From Hirsutella rhossiliensis (Eukaryota; Ascomycota; Sordariomycetes; Hypocreales; Ophiocordycipitaceae): a DNA stretch of 64,000 nt. Location of the stretch: assembly GCF_020360975.1 (NCBI RefSeq), contig NW_025408685.1, forward strand, positions 682,001 to 746,000. The letters are read 5' to 3'. Positions 40,906-52,000 of the stretch are shown piece after piece (the first letter of the stretch is position 1; each line of letters begins with the position of its first letter). The position numbers and the translations under genes are program-made. The notes below the pieces were generated by a model that saw only the letters and a program-made list of their open reading frames with translations, was not told where the DNA came from and did not search any database.

Positions 40906-41795
40906 TCAGAATGATACCAGGTGCTCCGTTGAGCGTTCAGTACCGTTTGTCACCACAGATAGTTGCATCTCTCTGTCTACCCGTTTCCTCTGGCGCTCTC
41001 TAATCATATTGTCTAGAGGTACTGCCGGGATAATTAAAATCGCCAGGCAAAGTCCACACTGACCTCCAAACTGGTGTCTCACCCAACCAGTCATAGAACA
41101 TACTAGGAGCACAGATGATGCTAGGAATACCATTCCGCTTACTGCTCCAAGCCACGGCACCCCCTGGTTTGACGTCGGCTGCTCTGGCTGAGGCTGGTTA
41201 GAGCGCCGGTCAACCCGATGAAAACACTGTGTCTTCCTCCATATCGCAATAACCATAATAACGGTAATCAAGTGAGACACCATTGGAGCAGCCCACCAGT
41301 ATTCGACGCCAGATAGCCGGATTTGCCAGGCAGTCGCCCCAATAAAGGGAAGGTGGAAGACCAATGCTAGTCCAAAAATGATGATTCTCGCCCGATTGGC
41401 GACGGGAGAAAAGTAGGCGTCAATCAAGGGATCGACAACTTGAATAAGCTTTAAACCAATGAGTATGTTGGGGAGATAACTAGGCGGGCCTGAATGGAGA
41501 GTACCTCGATGATATCGACGCATAACATGGTGACCCCTTTCCAGGCTGTGAAGAAGGGGTAGGCAAGGACACTCGGTAAGAGTGCATTTCTAGCACTGCC
41601 GAACAAAGCGGCAAATACCAGTCCGGTACCCAAGAGGAGACAGGCCGTGAAAATCAACGCCCAAGTTCGCCTACACGTAGCTTCTCTTGGCCTGACTCTG
41701 ATCATCCAGTACAGGTAAGTCACCAGAAAGACCGCGGTCACGGCAAACACGGCACAGGCCTCGGTGACCTCCTTGGTGGTAATATCGTCCTGCAT
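40906..41795 (-). CDS. Two-exon polytopic membrane protein (hypothetical)
   Basis: Exon 1 runs from a Met at 41795 (MQDDITTKEV; an alternative Met lies at 41870) to 41505. A 56-nt GT-AG intron, 41449-41504, splices in phase 0. Exon 2 runs 41448-40906. The product is about 277-302 residues. About six hydrophobic helices are visible: ACAVFAVTAVFLVTYLY, ALIFTACLLLGTGLVFAALF, IIIFGLALVFHLPFIGATAW, MVSHLITVIMVIAIW, MVFLASSVLLVCSMTGW and GLCLAILIIPAVPL. It ends in a basic, polar tail. No family is recognised; size and layout resemble fungal multi-pass proteins of unknown function. The ORF is intact apart from the intron, which makes it one of the few credible host genes here. Confidence 0.65.
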
Positions 41796-41870
41796 GTCGA
41801 AATGCCCCAACCTTGAACCGTGGAGAGAGCGGAATTCGGATTTAGAGTAATGAGAAGGGCATATGAGCAC

Positions 41871-42389
41871 CGGACTTGCTCGGAACGAGACGTGCTTTAT
41901 ATAATGTTAAGTCATACTTAATGGCGAATGTTGGTACTTGGAAAGTAACGCTTAGATGAAGAGAGCCACAAGACGCTCTCTAGTCGCTTTGCCAACGGGA
42001 AGATATCCCTAGAGTGAGGTCGTGATGAAGTGCTTTGTGTATCGTAAGGTAACACCATCATTGTCTTGAGACTGGGCTATAGTTGATATGATGATTTACA
42101 TATATGAGGCGGGTGAGCTTCCTCCAAGTTGTAACGGCACGCCTTCAACTAGTAATTGCGGTTGGCCCCCTGTTATGAGGCCATCCAGTATATCTACATC
42201 ACCAGCAGTGCATACAACCCGGTTCATGCACTATGGCTTGCATGCGTCCAAGCTCGCATTGACAAGGGACATCGGAACGCCATGGGCCTGCGCAGAGTGC
42301 AACTTTCCCGTGTCTGCAGTCAAAATGAACGTGGACGTGACGAACCGTGAGCTCGCAGGTGGAGATGGACCAAACTACGGTGGGCGATA
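41871..42389. other. Intergenic up to the TA at the TIR element
   Basis: About 520 bp including the promoter of the membrane-protein gene. Several weak plus-strand ORFs have no support. The TA at 42388-42389 directly precedes the TIR element. Confidence 0.35.
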
Positions 42390-42408
42390 GGGGTCACTGT
42401 TGCAAAAC
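42390..42408 (+). repeat. Left TIR of the integrase element
   Basis: GGGGTCACTGTTGCAAAAC, preceded by TA (42388-42389). Matches the right end exactly. Confidence 0.8.
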
Positions 42409-42697
42409 TCCCTGTCATTTTCTTTTGGGTTTAGGCGCCCAGCCCCCTGGTCATCCGGATACTTCAGGTCAGCATGAGAGTATGTACTGCGGACTAGCAG
42501 CGGGCCCGCACGGTCATCCTCTGCCAGTCTAATTGCCAGTTTGCCGCACCAGTCGTAAAATGGTATCCGGCTCGCAAACCACTTACACACGTATGGATGC
42601 GCATGATGCTGTACCCAAAATTCGTTCCTGAAAAGCTGATCGATATTTTTCCAAGTGAAATCGAGCGAGCGGCGCGGTGTTTTCGCCAACAACTTTA

Positions 42698-42739
42698 CTT
42701 TGGTATTGTCGCGGCCCGAAGACAGCGACAATACCAAAG
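42698..42739. repeat. Perfect 15-bp hairpin
   Basis: CTTTGGTATTGTCGC (42698-42712) and its reverse complement (42725-42739) enclose a 12-base loop. It lies 290 bp inside the left TIR, in otherwise non-coding DNA. Confidence 0.85.
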
Positions 42740-43181
42740 ACAAAGACGGCGAATATCGCCAAGTCCCCTCCCCTGGATGACGCTGGGAACTTGTGAAAGC
42801 CGGGCCCCTACAGACAAAGAATGCAAATACACACGAGAGTTTGAGGTCTTCTGCTATACGGTGCCGAGTTGAAACTTTGGACTTTAATGTTTCCACTTCC
42901 CCTCCTGGCCACCACAGCTGTGTTCAGTTTTCATCCTAACGTTCATAGGAGTAACTGGGACGAGGAGCGGCGCCATGAGGCAGCAGAGGATTACCGCAGT
43001 AATCCCGCTACTGGTCAGCACCGGACTAGCGTTGAAGTCTCTTGCTAAGCCTGGCGATCTTCATTCGCCATGGCAAGGGGATATTGTTCTGTAACTATTC
43101 TGCTTATATTAAAATCCCGTTTCCGAGTCCGATCCTATTTGTCCTCCTTTTCCCTGGTTCTACCTCTTCTCCTCAACCGAA

Positions 43182-44636
43182 ATGGGCCCTCCACAGATTC
43201 CCCTGAGCATGTCTACTGCGTCCAAGCCGGACAGAAGCACTATGACCTCTTCACTACCATATACGTTGGCGCGAACTATTGCGGCCGTTGCGGCTTGGCC
43301 AACCCTTTCGGCCGCAGCGTCGGGCCAGGTCTAAAACTCCGGCACTTCCTGGCCCATATGATGAGGTGGTCGAGGTCGAGGACTCTCCGCCACGGCCAGT
43401 CAGTCCAGCAAGTCAGCTGCTGCGTGACAGACTGAAACCAGTGTCATCCATCGGCGTTGGACACGCCGCCCAACTACTCCCCAATGAAGTTGCTGGTACC
43501 GGTGCGATGAATACACGGGCACGCATACCTCCCTTCGAGGCGTCAAGCAATCCCCAGTTCATGACCGTCGCATCAACGGCCAGTCGAGCCATTCAAAACT
43601 CCAAAGGCAGCACCAGGAAGCCTGCGAGGCAACGAACTGGCTACCAGTGGGTCCATGTAAGCCTGCTGCTTGTGAGTTTGGAGACCAGGTACTTCAACGG
43701 GCTTGCAGTGGAGGTTCCAGAGACGGTGCTGCCTCTGAAGGATACGGTGATCAAGTTTCCTCGGCAGATCTACTGACTTGGCCTCGTTCACCGAGACTTT
43801 ATTCGATCACCTCCGTCCGCTTCCGCCCACGATCGATCCTGCCAATAAAGATCTCTGGAACCTTTCTTACGCTTCGACCTTCTCTGGCAAGAAAATCGTT
43901 ACCGTTCCAAACACCGACAAGTACACGACACCGTCAAGCATGCTCGCATCGGGGCACTTTTCGAACAACCAAGCAGGGCAGTTGAAGGTGCTAGTCGTTC
44001 TGACATCCACGGATGTGGTTGATAAGCAGGAGCCGGTCACACCGTTGAGGCCAGATCAATGCTCGACGCCAGTCAAGGAAGACAAGAAACGGAGGGTCAA
44101 GCAAGAAGACATAAGCCCAGCCTCTAGACGCAAGAAGCGCGTTAAGCAAGAGGAGCAAGTCAAGGAAGAGATACGCGTCAAGATTAAGCACGAAGAGCCC
44201 GTTTCAACTTCATCCTGCCAGAGCCCGACACGCGACGAGCTTGGATATACTGCCAAAGAAATTGTTGGACATGGGGATGCGGTAGGCCTTGGTGAGCTGG
44301 AAGATCCACTATGCGATTTAGTGTTTGGCAGTGACCCTAGTGGAAAGGTGTATAAAGGCGTGGTGGCCGAAGGAGTCGAAGTGGACGAAGAAGATAGAGA
44401 GGAGGAGACAAGTTTTGTTCCGGAGTTCGTAAGAAACCGAACCAACTCATCAACGAGCCGAGCGCTAACTTCAACAGGTAAACCCGGAGTCAATTTCCCA
44501 AGCCTTCAGGGAAACTCAAACTCGACTGTCCGACACTAACGCTGCTAAAGCGCTTCCTCCAGCTCACTCTACACGCTTCAAGGGTGCAAAGATCCCTACA
44601 ACGTTTGCTATTCGATATAGGAAAAGGAAGTATTGA
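43182..44636 (+). CDS. Companion gene A: multi-exon protein with clustered SUMO-type motifs
   Basis: Candidate start ATG at 43182 (MGPPQIPLSM). One base seems out of register near 43328 before KTPALPGPYDEVVEVEDSPP. A possible intron follows (donor GTACTT in the region 43690-43770, phase 2), then LASFTETLFDHLRPLPPTID. A clear intron, 44478-44550 (73 nt; GTAAAC, ACTAAC branch, AAAG acceptor, phase 1), joins to a final exon ending AIRYRKRKY at 44636. The middle is highly charged and contains VKQEDISP (the phospho-dependent SUMO pattern), a second VKQE, VKEE and IKHE, so a sumoylated nuclear protein is a reasonable inference. No family is recognised. The gene lies entirely inside the TIR element. 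Confidence 0.5.
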
Positions 44637-44812
44637 CTACTCAGGCTCCCCATTCGAACCATCGCTATCCTCCCGTCATCACTTACCGGTATTTTCTCCA
44701 TGTCGCTTCCCTGCTCGTCCTCAAACCCAAGCTCAACAAGTGGCTGCTCTGCTGGTTCCCCATCTCCAAATTCACCTTCTCGGGCTTGGTTTGCTTGCTC
44801 AAGTAATGCTTG

Positions 44813-46365
44813 CTATACGCGCTTAGATTGGTCGACTCGCAAATAAATAGTATGTCTTACATATTCAGCAACGCCTCCAGTTGGCGCTTTACGGTATGCC
44901 AGCGTAGGCTGTCGGCCACTTTCGATATGTTGAATTATCTTATCTCGAAGACCAAGGTAAAAACGCTTGAAAGGTCGCAACTTGTCCGGCTCCTGGTGAG
45001 TTCCAAGGACTACGTGATCGTAGCCCATTTCAAGGAGAACTTGGCGGCACCAGTTCTTTGTCTCCGGCTCCAAACTCGTGCTAATGTCAATATCAGCCAA
45101 CGGCCGCTCCATTTCGTCTAGAATGGAGCGGTCAATCGATACCCCAATTGCATGCCTTGTCTGGGTCGGGGTAATGGTAGTTCATCCAGGGCTGGCCGTG
45201 GACCACATGGGGACGGTTCTTTGGAGGCGTATCCGATGAAGATTCCACGCCTCCACGAAGTCGAAGAGTTCTCGGCGTAGTAAGTCTTCGAAGACGGCGT
45301 AGATGGAAATCTGATCTTCCAGCATATCGCCGTCGAAGTCCCCGTCCCTGGCGAGTTCTCCAAAGTAGTCTACCCACTGCCGGGACGAGACATGCAGCAT
45401 GCGCTCCCACCAACTCTCGATCTTAACGTTCTTCGTACTTGGAGCCGCCTTGTACGAATCCTTTAGTCGATTTCCTTGTTGGAAAACTTGCCCATGCCAT
45501 TCCACTCGCCCGTCTGTTGCCAAGACAAAGTTCCAGTGTGCTGCTGCGACCAATGGCGTTTCGCTCCCCCTGTCTGCTTGCAAATACCATGGCCGAAAGC
45601 CGTAGGCGCCACACGCGGCCAAGTACTGCTTCAATACGCTCAAAGCAGTTGTAGCGGAGTGGCCAATATAAAACCAGATAATGTTGCGCGAGTATGCATC
45701 GATTGCTGCATATATCTCGAATCCATACGCCTTGAGCTTGTCGTGACCGTCAATGCACCACTGGTAGTTTGGTCCTGGGACAAGAAACTGTCCTTCTTCC
45801 TCCGAAACATCCTTTTTCGGAGTTCGACCTCATTTGGGAACATGATTTTGTACATCGCAAAGAGGGGGTCTCTCGGGACCCAGAGCTGCTTTTGCTGACG
45901 AAGATAAGGCTGGAGAAGGCTTTTGCCATATCCCGAAATGGCATTGGACCGTCGCGTCATCTCGATGATAACCTGTTCTGTCTTTTCCAGCAACACAAGG
46001 CGCTCCTCGTCACTATTGAGCCTGCGTACCCAGCGGCGGTCCGGGTGAAGTCTGATGCGCTTTAGACCTCGTTTCGTGATCGGCCAGCCTTGTCTTTGTA
46101 GCACGCTCAGCGTCTGCTTCTCGGTAAGCCCAACGCGAAAGATCAGGTCACGGATGGTTTCTATCAGCTCTGGAGTTTCTTTGGTACGGGCTTGCTGGCG
46201 CGGGAGACCCCAGTTTGCGATTCGGCGAGAGAGTGTACTGAGATTGACGGCGACATGGTAATGCTTCCGAAGCTTATACTTAATCTTGCTTCGCGAGACA
46301 CCGTTGAGGTATAGATGAGTGATATAGGTACGGTATTGATCGATTGGATTGGGCGGACGTGCCAT
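44813..46365 (-). pseudogene. Integrase-core (DDE) transposase-like gene, copy 2
   Basis: Begins MARPPNPIDQYRTYITHLY at 46365 with helix-turn-helix-like repeats (GVSRSKIKYKLRKHY, LSRRIANWGLPRQQ). The core reads (across a one-base shift near 45780) CIDGHDKL, AAIDAYSRN, then QADRGSETPLVAA and NVKIESWWERML: a D-D-E order with the last two acids about 52 residues apart. The C-terminus (WNLHRIRLQ, ACNWGID, PETKNWCRQ) ends near 44813. It parallels copy 1 at 1.8-3.8 kb over its full length. Shifts at about 45780 and 45190 break the frame; both could be base errors. It is the probable mobility enzyme of the 42.4-47.7 kb element. Confidence 0.75.
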
Positions 46366-46631
46366 TGTTGCCGGTAACGTCGAAGGGATGGTGATTTTCT
46401 TAGTCCTCATGCCAGGAAAAAGGGGGACAGCGATATAAATTGACTTACCGCGTTTTCCCGCAGCGGTGGTGCCGCTGGCCCGCAGCGGCTTAGTGCCAGG
46501 GGGCTGTTCGTGGAACGGTTACCAAACCAGGCACAGATCGACGCTGCTCACCCGCAAATATTTACAGAACCCAGATCCTCCAACCCTAGTTCCTACCTTT
46601 CCTTCTGTATCATCATTGCCGTGGAAAGCCA

Positions 46632-47394
46632 ATGGTCAGCAGCGTTGTCATGTCTACAGCAGATTCCGCTATCGTAAGTGAAACTGCAGTCGCTGGCCCG
46701 ATGGATGGGGACTCGCCTAGCAGGAATAAAATAGTCAAGGGTAGAGGATTGGTCCGACCCAACGCCCGCAAATCCACGGCCAAGATTACCGTACAATCCA
46801 ATAAGTTCTTCTATGAAGAAGAGGCGGCTGCTAACTTGCTCGCCCGAGCAGAAGAAGAAGCAGACAAAAAAGGCCCCTCCCGTCGGCTCGGTGCGAGACT
46901 TCCCATGCCGTCCTTGCGTCACACGCGCCACCAAGACTCCCGGCCATGAATGTGCCTCCCAGGACAGTACGTTGATTGTCCCCTGTAGTATACGTCTGCC
47001 TCACTAATTTGCCGGGATAGATACCGGTGCTGCGTGCTGGGACTGCGCAAAGAACGCTCACACGTGCAGGCCAGTATGAGACCTTTGTTTGCTCCAAAGA
47101 AGCGAGAAATTAATCGAGTTGAATGTTCTAGGTCCCTGCTGGGGCTGTTGCTGCCGTGCGTGCCTTTGGGACGTGAATCGGCATCTCAAGCTTGCAGATG
47201 CCGAACCCGATGACACCTGGCGCATCGCTGCGCAGCGAGCAGCACAACAGCTACGTGCTTGCGGTGGTAGTGCGGCTCCTTCTACCGCTTCAGGACCAGC
47301 TCCCGCTTTGGCCCCCGAAGAGCGGAAGCTTATGGCGTTAGAAACCATCGCTGAGGCTGCTCGGCTCTGGATTGTGAGCGAACTGAAGTTGTGA
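46632..47394 (+). CDS. Companion gene B: Cys-rich protein with coiled C-terminus
   Basis: ATG at 46632. Two plausible introns, 46967-47020 (54 nt, GTACGT, CACTAAT, GATAG) and 47074-47131 (58 nt, GTATGA, TTCTAG), assemble the Cys pattern FPCRPCVTR, HECASQD and CWDCAKNAHTCRP: CX2C, a lone Cys, CX2C and CX6C, a likely zinc-binding fold. The N-terminus has KITVQSNKFFYEEEAAANLL. The C-terminus (DDTWRIAAQRAAQQL, PEERKLMALETIAEAARLW) is helical. Two single-base shifts in homopolymers (poly-A near 46870, GGG near 47168) must be allowed. It is divergent from the integrase gene (266 bp apart) and ends 311 bp before the right TIR. A nucleic-acid-binding accessory role is possible; no family is recognised. 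Confidence 0.45.
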
Positions 47395-47705
47395 GTTGCA
47401 TTTCGGCTGCTAACTGAATATAGCAGCTTAACAAGCCGGAGGATGAGGACGAGGAGAATGTATAGATAGAATAAGGGAACACATTAAAGCGTTGGAATTA
47501 CCGTGCGGTATTTTCGCCATAGGCGACTGATATGTTTGTGACGAGAGACGCGCTGCTGGTCCGCAGCGGCCCCGTAGCTGTGACTACACCTGCCGTAACG
47601 CCAAATTTTCCAACGAAGTTGGGCCGAGATACATAGACCAATGTACCGTGGGGCGGGCCGTTCATGCCGCTAACCCATTTTGACTCTCGCGCGGTGACTT
47701 TTTGG

Positions 47706-47724
47706 GTTTTGCAACAGTGACCCC
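47706..47724 (-). repeat. Right TIR of the integrase element
   Basis: Exact reverse complement of 42390-42408, followed by TATA (47725-47728), so a TA duplication is compatible. Confidence 0.8.
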
Positions 47725-47954
47725 TATAGCCTGCCGTACCAAACAAGGAAGCTCAAAGACACGAGCAAAAGGTGTTGTTGATTGGTCCAGGGTCCTTACC
47801 CCGCATGGCCCAGGTGAGACCGGATGTGCTCACTTAAGGCGGTCAGGCAGCCGCGTCGGGCCTCGTTCTGTAATACAAAACCGTCTTGCACCCCTGCAGA
47901 TTTATTTTTGGTGCGCCTCTTCCTCCGCAAGGCAAATCAGCCTCACGAGTCGAC

Positions 47955-48741
47955 ATGTCCATCCAGTTATTGCAGCAGCTTGTGCTCAATGGGGACGAGA
48001 TCAAAGAGGATGTCTGGTGCTACAATGGCCTAGATCTCACTCTTGACAAAGTGCTCAAAATAACCTCTGAGCTCAAAACACAGCTCGAAGTACAGACCAC
48101 CCTGTGGTCGACTGCTAAATTGTTGCAGAGACACCCGAACAATCAACAGCTTCCAAATCAACAAGCCACCCGGGTGAAACACTTCATTAAGTTTGTTTTC
48201 GGGCCACCTTCCCGTGCCAAAGATAGGCAACTGCAACTGCGAGAGTTAGACTGCACATCTCTGAAACTCTGCGGGCTGTCCTTTACAGTTCGAGAGATCA
48301 TTGAAATGGATCAGCAGGAGTTTGACTTTCTCGTTGCCAAGCTCGCGAGCTTCGCAGAGGTCCACAATCTTGCATTCCTCTTATGTCGAGACGATATAAA
48401 CAAAATTGTTCATGGCGACTTTGAACCCGACGAGGAAGAAAAGTTTAAGGCATTCCTTCTGGGTAAGTAGTCCTTCCGACTTTGGTTTGTTATGGAGTGT
48501 TAACGATATAGCACATATCGAATTTCGGCTTGCCTACCGTAAAAGCCTTGACAGAGGCATGCAAGACTCTGTGGATGTACTAGCTCAACTTAACAACAAC
48601 AGCGCCGCGGAACAGACGCAATCAACACCTCCTCAGGTTGCTTCCGAAGTTCACGAATCGAGAAAGCGACCTCGACGCGGAGAAGACGGGTACCAGAGCA
48701 TGGATTCGGGCGAAGCACGAAGGCGTAGGTACCACCAATGA
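47955..48741 (+). CDS. Two-exon orphan gene
   Basis: ATG at 47955 (MSIQLLQQLV). A 49-nt intron, 48463-48511, has GTAAGT, GTTAAC and TAG and splices in phase 1. Exon 2 runs to TGA at 48739-48741; the product is 245 residues. It is helical and mixed-charge, with a C-terminal basic patch (RKRPRRGED) that could be a nuclear localisation signal, and ends RRRRYHQ. No domain is recognised. It lies 231 bp outside the right TIR, and the gypsy element starts 110 bp after its stop, in its presumed 3' region. The intact frame and textbook intron make it a credible expressed gene. Confidence 0.65.
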
Positions 48742-48850
48742 AGGTGCGTTCATATGCTAATACATGGACAGAAATCCGATATATGTATTCAAAAGCCCCA
48801 ATTACCCAGATCTCTTTCCTAGGAGACCTGTTATGTGAGGCGATTCGGGG

Positions 48851-49036
48851 TGTGAAAGGCCTCTAGTGAGTTGATACAACTAACTAGTCCCTATGCTGTT
48901 TACTATCAAGATAGAGAAGAAAGAAAGAAAGAGAATCTACTACATGAGAGCACAATAGCATTTTATAGCTTCGAGCCAATGGAAGGTTCTAGAAGCTAGG
49001 CGGCGCAGCCGCCGTTAAAGCGGCTTGCCCGTTACA
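48851..49036 (-). repeat. 3' LTR of the gypsy element
   Basis: 186 bp, identical by eye to the reassembled LTR 2. A purine tract (plus-strand CCTCCCTCCCTTCC at 49040-49053) lies beside it, the expected plus-strand primer site. Confidence 0.93.
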
Positions 49037-52000
49037 TTACCTCCCTCCCTTCCAACGTTTCCTCTTCCGGGGGATCGTGGAAATCTGTGGCAAGATGACT
49101 TGAGAAGGTGACACTCCTTTTATGCTTCTTCCATTGCTTCCATGCATCCGTGTGTCGAATAGTGGTAAGGGGTTCCCACGTAGGCTGCGAGTAATCATGC
49201 CATTTTACGAGCACCTTCTTATGCGTACCTTCCATTCTTTCATCCAGAATTCTTTCGACAAGGTACATCTTTTCGCCGTCCACCAGCACCGGTGGGGCAC
49301 TCTCTGATCGAGTTTCTGCGAAGGCAATGGGTCTCCGGGGACTGGCCGGAGTAGGTCGACGTGAAAGACTGGATGGATGCGCCCAGGCACATCCAACCTG
49401 TAGGCATGTGGGCTAACTTCCGCGAGCACTTGATATTTGGCATGTAGCCAATCGAGCTTCTTGCAGGGTCGCGATGTTTTGACATTTCTCAAGTTGAGGT
49501 ATACCCAATCCCCAGGCTCGTATCTCGGTGCGGCTGTCCTGTGCTTGTTGGCTTGCGCTTGCTGTATTTCCTGGGCCATAGCTATCGCTGCTTGCGCAAA
49601 CTCCGTGGCGTCCTGTAGTCTCTGAATAAAATCCTCCGCTGTCGCTTCCCCCTGCGTCGTGTCTTCCGTTCTTCGATGCTCAACTAACTGGATTGGCTCG
49701 TTGTGGTAGCCGTGCATGAAGAAGAACGGCTCAGTCCGGTGGAGGTTGCTTCCTCTCGTTAATAGTCGCCATCGCGATTGGAAGCAAGTCTAACCAGTTC
49801 TCCTGCAGATAATTCGTCCATATCCGAAGAATCCTCTCTACCTCTTGGTTCATTCGTTCTGTTGCACCGTCGGTTTGTGGATGGTACGCCGTCGACAACC
49901 GCTGCTCGATCCCTAGCATCTGACAGAAACTTTTCCACATACCACTGACAAACTGGGGACCCCGATCACTGGTGATAGCCGTTGGGATGCCATGGACAGG
50001 GTAGTGTCGTTCGAAGAGTCTTCTTGCAACCGCTTCTGTGGAAATATCGTTCAATCCTTCGAGTTCGACGCCTTTGGTGAGTCGGTCCGTGACCACCATG
50101 CAGTTCGTCGCGCCATCTTTCCCCGACGGTGGGAGGTCAGTAATAAAGTCAATGGTAATTTCGCTCCATATGCGTTGCGGAATAGGGAGCGGCTTTAGGA
50201 GTCCTTTCTTTGTATCCTCCAGATGGTGTTTCGTCCGCAAACCTCGCAGTTGCGCACAAACCGACGTACATCGCTAGCGGCACCCGGCCAGAAGAAGCGT
50301 CTCGACAGAGTCGAGTACGTGAGGTCCCTTCCAGGATGTCCGGTGATATGAGAGTCGTGAGTTTCCTGGATGATCCTCGTACGTAGCGGCTCCGAACCGG
50401 GTATCCAGACGCGTTCTCTAAAGCACAGCAGGCCTCTATTGTCTAATGAGCATTCTGAAATGCTGACAACCTTCTCCTTCTGTAACTCTGTTGGCAAACT
50501 CTTCGCTCCATCTGCTACCAGCTTCGTGAGTTCTTGATAAAGCTTGTCTTCTTGGCGTGCGGCGTGCCACAGCTGCTGTAACTCCTCATCTTCAAATATC
50601 CTCATCTCTTTTCCGAAGTTGATTTCCTGGGCACCCTCGGTGTTGGTAGACAATGTCGATATTGGGATCCTTCTAAGGTGATCATCTTGGAATAGCCTCA
50701 TAATGCGTCCCTTTAGTCGTTCATCGGAGTAGTTGGCCGGCATGTCCTGGTCCCGTCGAGAGAGTGCGTCAGGCAATCCGCCCTTGCGGCCCGGCCTCCA
50801 TTCGAGCTCGAACTGGAACCTGGACAGGAACTCCGACCACCGCACTTGTCTCTCTGTCAACCTCCTTTCCGAGTAGAAGTATCTCAGGTTTTGTGGTCCG
50901 TTAGGACCTTGAAGTGCTCTACTGCCCGTAGCTCCGGTTCCCACTGCTCCAAACATCTGAGAATGGCGAGTAGCTCCTTGTCATGGATAGCGTAGTTCGC
51001 TTCGGCTGCCGAATGTTTCTTCGAGAAGTATGCGACAGGTCGTACCAGTCCATCCTTATCATCTCTCTGCAAGAGCACGCCTCCCGACGCGAATCCTGAA
51101 GCGTCTGCTTCCACGATGGTCTCCCTTTCTGGATGGAAGTGCGCAAGGATCGGGGCCGTGATCAACAGGTCCTTGAGCTTCTCGAAGGCTTCTTCGCACA
51201 GTCCATCCCAACGGAATGGCACGTCCTTCTTCGTTAGCCGCGTTAGCGGCTCCGCTATCACCGAGAAGTCTGGCATAAATATCCTGTAGAAGTTCGCGAA
51301 TCCGATAAAACTCCTCACGGATTTAACATTCGTCGGGGTTGTCCATCCCTTCACAGCCTCAACCTTCTCCGGGTCGACTCGGATCCCACACTCCGCCTCG
51401 ATGATAAACCCAAGGTATTTCACAGCCTTGACTTCGAATTCGCTCTTGTTGATGTCCAGTTGCAGCCCAGCATCCATCAGTCGTTGGAGGACCTTGCCGA
51501 CTTTGTCGCGGTGGTCTTGCAGGCTTCCAGAGGAGAAGATCAGGACATCGTCGATATACGCTGACACAAAATCATCGAGGTAATCCTGGAGCACGCTGTT
51601 AATATACCGTTGAAAGGCTGCTGGTGCGCCTGTCAGGCCGAATGGAACTACCAGCCATTCGAAGGATCCATAGCGCGTTCTGAAAGCTGTCTTTTCTTCG
51701 TCGCCGGGGGCGACCCTGATCTTATGGAACGCTGCTATAACATCTACCTTGGTGAACCACCTTGCCTTGGCTATAGTTCGCAAGGTCTCGCTCAGTAAGG
51801 GCAAGGGATAGCGGTCCCTCTTCGTTATATGGTTCAAACCTCTGTAATCCACGCAGAAGCGGATGCCTCCGCCGGGCTTCTTCACCATAAGGACTGGTGC
51901 TGCGGCTGGCGAGCTGCTGACTCTAATAAATCCCTTGTCGAGTAGTTCTGTGAGAGTCTTCCGTAGCACTAATAGCTCCTCGCGGGACATGCTGTAAAGC

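Larger units (their letters stand above)
42390..47724. mobile_element. Candidate TIR transposon: integrase-core gene plus two companion genes
   Basis: Perfect 19-bp terminal inverted repeats, GGGGTCACTGTTGCAAAAC, lie at 42390-42408 and (reverse complement) 47706-47724, flanked by TA on both sides. Imperfect similarity extends inwards (GTCA, then TTTTGGGTTTAG versus AAAATGGGTTAG). The 5335-bp body holds, in order, a plus-strand gene (43182-44636), an integrase-core gene on the minus strand (46365-44813), convergent with the first, and a second plus-strand gene (46632-47394) diverging from it over 266 bp. The integrase is the obvious mobility enzyme; the companions are unrecognised. The TIRs are observed; that the genes travel with them is inferred. 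Confidence 0.6.

Noticed and set aside
42375..42896. 173-codon minus-strand ORF across the left TIR
   Set aside because: It spans the TIR and the hairpin and has no domain; it is probably fortuitous.
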